A DNA stretch of 6,190 bases from JBOGWA01 sp050693155 (GTDB taxonomy: Bacteria > Actinomycetota > UBA4738 > CALAEC01): the NCBI GenBank assembly GCA_050693155.1, contig JBOGWA010000123.1, positions 1-6,190 on the forward strand. Reading direction: 5' to 3'. Shown here one piece after another: positions 5,314-6,190 of the stretch. Below the pieces are notes generated by a model that was given only the letters and a program-made list of their open reading frames with translations, was not told the origin of the DNA and ran no database searches. Made by a program: the position numbers and the translations under genes. The first letter of the stretch is position 1. Each line of letters begins with the position of its first letter.

Positions 5314-6114
5314 ATGCGGCCGCTCCGCTTCGCGACCTGCTTGGCTCCGAACGTCAAGCCCATGTATCAGTTCGTTGCCGACGAGGTCGGGAGGCGGCTC
5401 GGGCTACCGACGGAGCTCGTCGAGTGCGACGACTACGCGCGCTTCGACACAGCCGAGGAAGACGACGTATGCTTCGTCTGCAGCCTGCCCTACGTGCTGC
5501 TCTCGCGACGCCGCGAGGCTCCCGTCCAGCCGATTGCCGCTCCCGTCCTCGAAGGAGACCGGTACGAGGACCGGCCGATCTACTTCTCCGACGTGATCGT
5601 CCGTGCCGACAGTCCGTTCCAGTCGTTCGAGGACCTGCGGGGGTCGAGCTGGGCCTTCAACGAACCGATGTCGCACTCCGGCTATGGGATCACCCGTTAT
5701 CACCTCGTGCGGCTCGGCGAAACGAACGGATTCTTCACGAAGGTAGTCGAGACCGGGTTCCACGAGCGCTCGATCGAGCTCGTAAGGGCGGGGAAGGTGG
5801 ACGCCTCGGCGATCGACTCACAGGTGCTCGAGGTCGCGGTCAGGGACCGCCCAGAGCTTCGCGAGGAGCTTCGCGTCGTCGAGACGTTCGGCCCATCGAC
5901 GATCCAGCCGGTCACCGTCGCCCGGCGACTTCCCGACCCCCTCAGGGAGGACATTCAGTCGGCCATCCTCGATCTCGGCGATGACCAGGCGGGCCGCGAG
6001 AGCCTTCAGCTCGGGCTCGTCCGGCGCTTCGCTCCGGTCGACGACTCGTCCTACGACGACATTCGCGAGATGCTCGCGGCCGTGGAAGAGGCCGAGTTCA
6101 CAACGCTTCGCTAG
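5314..6114 (+). CDS. PhnD-like phosphate/phosphonate-type substrate-binding protein without a signal peptide
   Basis: This 266-residue protein resembles the PhnD family of ABC-transporter binding proteins. It has an N-terminal strand, LRFATCLAPN (4-13), then FSDVIVRADSPFQSFEDLRG (91-110) and SWAFNEPMSHSGYG (112-125), where the SHSGY turn corresponds to the ligand anion-binding loop. GFHERSIELVRAGKVDASAID (148-168) is the conserved second-lobe motif. I chose ATG 5314 because homology begins immediately after it. An upstream in-frame ATG at 5206 would add 36 unrelated residues that lie antisense to the kinase gene. The chosen start gives no signal peptide or lipobox, unlike exported PhnD proteins, and no permease or ATPase gene is next to it. 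It may act in the cytoplasm, as some binding-protein-fold enzymes and sensors do, or serve an unlinked transporter by another route. The ligand is unknown. Confidence 0.85.
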   Translation: MRPLRFATCLAPNVKPMYQFVADEVGRRLGLPTELVECDDYARFDTAEEDDVCFVCSLPYVLLSRRREAPVQPIAAPVLEGDRYEDRPIYFSDVIVRADSPFQSFEDLRGSSWAFNEPMSHSGYGITRYHLVRLGETNGFFTKVVETGFHERSIELVRAGKVDASAIDSQVLEVAVRDRPELREELRVVETFGPSTIQPVTVARRLPDPLREDIQSAILDLGDDQAGRESLQLGLVRRFAPVDDSSYDDIREMLAAVEEAEFTTLR

Positions 6115-6190
6115 CCTCCTCGGTCTTCGAGGCGAACGACGAACCTGACGGCGGTCCAGACGTCGTCGATCGCGCATGACTTGTTGTCGA
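6111..6190 (-). CDS. Probable C-terminal end of a minus-strand gene entering from the right edge
   Basis: On the minus strand, 25 codons from 6188 to the TAG at 6113-6111 read without interruption and encode ...CAIDDVWTAVRFVVRLEDRGG. The third codon position is mostly G or C, clearly more so than in the other two minus frames of this stretch, which favours real coding. Its stop and that of the PhnD-like gene share the palindrome CTAG, so the two convergent genes overlap by four bases. The fragment is too short to name. Confidence 0.45.
   Translation of the reverse strand, partial: DNKSCAIDDVWTAVRFVVRLEDRGG

Larger units (their letters stand above)
5294..5315. promoter_or_regulatory. Imperfect inverted repeat spanning the divergent promoters (candidate operator)
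   Basis: ATGGCACC (5294-5301) and GGCGCCAT (5308-5315) are reverse complements at seven of eight positions, with a 6-base spacer. The repeat fills nearly the whole gap between the two start codons and covers both candidate -10 boxes, so a dimeric regulator bound here would control both genes. Part of the symmetry may simply reflect the two opposed start regions. Confidence 0.4.

Noticed and set aside
5818..6177. A 119-codon minus-strand open frame at the right edge
   Set aside because: Its N-terminal stretch is almost all Arg and it lies antisense to the PhnD-like gene. The neighbouring minus frame ending at 6111 has better codon bias for the edge segment.

Overview
The window is high-GC bacterial DNA with short intergenic gaps and many GTG starts. 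GTG is the best start for the GH15 gene, the DUF1295 gene and the PfkB kinase, and probably for the zinc-ribbon gene. The gene content (an actinobacterial-style trehalase-like/GH15 enzyme, a DUF1295 membrane protein, a zinc-ribbon/pentapeptide protein) and the apparent leaderless starts suit an actinobacterium or a similar high-GC lineage. This is inference; no marker gene fixes the taxon. I see no RNA gene, insertion sequence, CRISPR array or phage gene, and no gap without a gene longer than about 110 bases.

Layout, left to right. (1) Bases 1-352, minus strand: a protein with an N-terminal zinc ribbon, a proline-rich linker and a pentapeptide-repeat domain. It runs off the left edge and is split by an apparent frameshift. 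(2) Bases 462-1349, minus: an isoaspartyl peptidase/L-asparaginase of the Ntn-hydrolase type. Its start overlaps by 8 bases the end of (3), bases 1342-3156, minus: a 604-residue GH15 glucoamylase/trehalase-like enzyme. (4) A divergent intergenic region, 3157-3244, holds a 15-bp tandem duplication inside a 9-bp inverted repeat. (5) Bases 3245-4042, plus: a DUF1295 / steroid 5-alpha-reductase-like membrane protein. (6) Bases 4109-4423, minus: a 104-residue membrane protein of unknown function, joined by an ATGA overlap to (7) the upstream PfkB-family kinase, 4420-5292, minus. (8) A 21-bp divergent intergenic gap with overlapping promoter-like hexamers and an inverted repeat. (9) Bases 5314-6114, plus: a PhnD-like substrate-binding protein with no signal peptide. 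(10) The probable C-terminal end of a minus-strand gene that enters from the right edge.

There are three minus-strand transcription units (GH15-asparaginase, possibly continuing into the zinc-ribbon gene; kinase-membrane protein; the right-edge gene) and two single plus-strand genes, arranged as two divergent and two convergent pairs. In both divergent pairs, each of the four genes has a -10-like hexamer ending 6-7 bases before its start codon and no clear Shine-Dalgarno sequence, which suggests leaderless transcripts. The downstream genes in the operons instead start by overlap with the gene before. No complete known pathway is encoded. The most unusual items are the tight kinase/binding-protein divergon, the apparently cytoplasmic PhnD-like protein, the unassigned membrane protein coupled to the kinase, and the split zinc-ribbon/pentapeptide gene.
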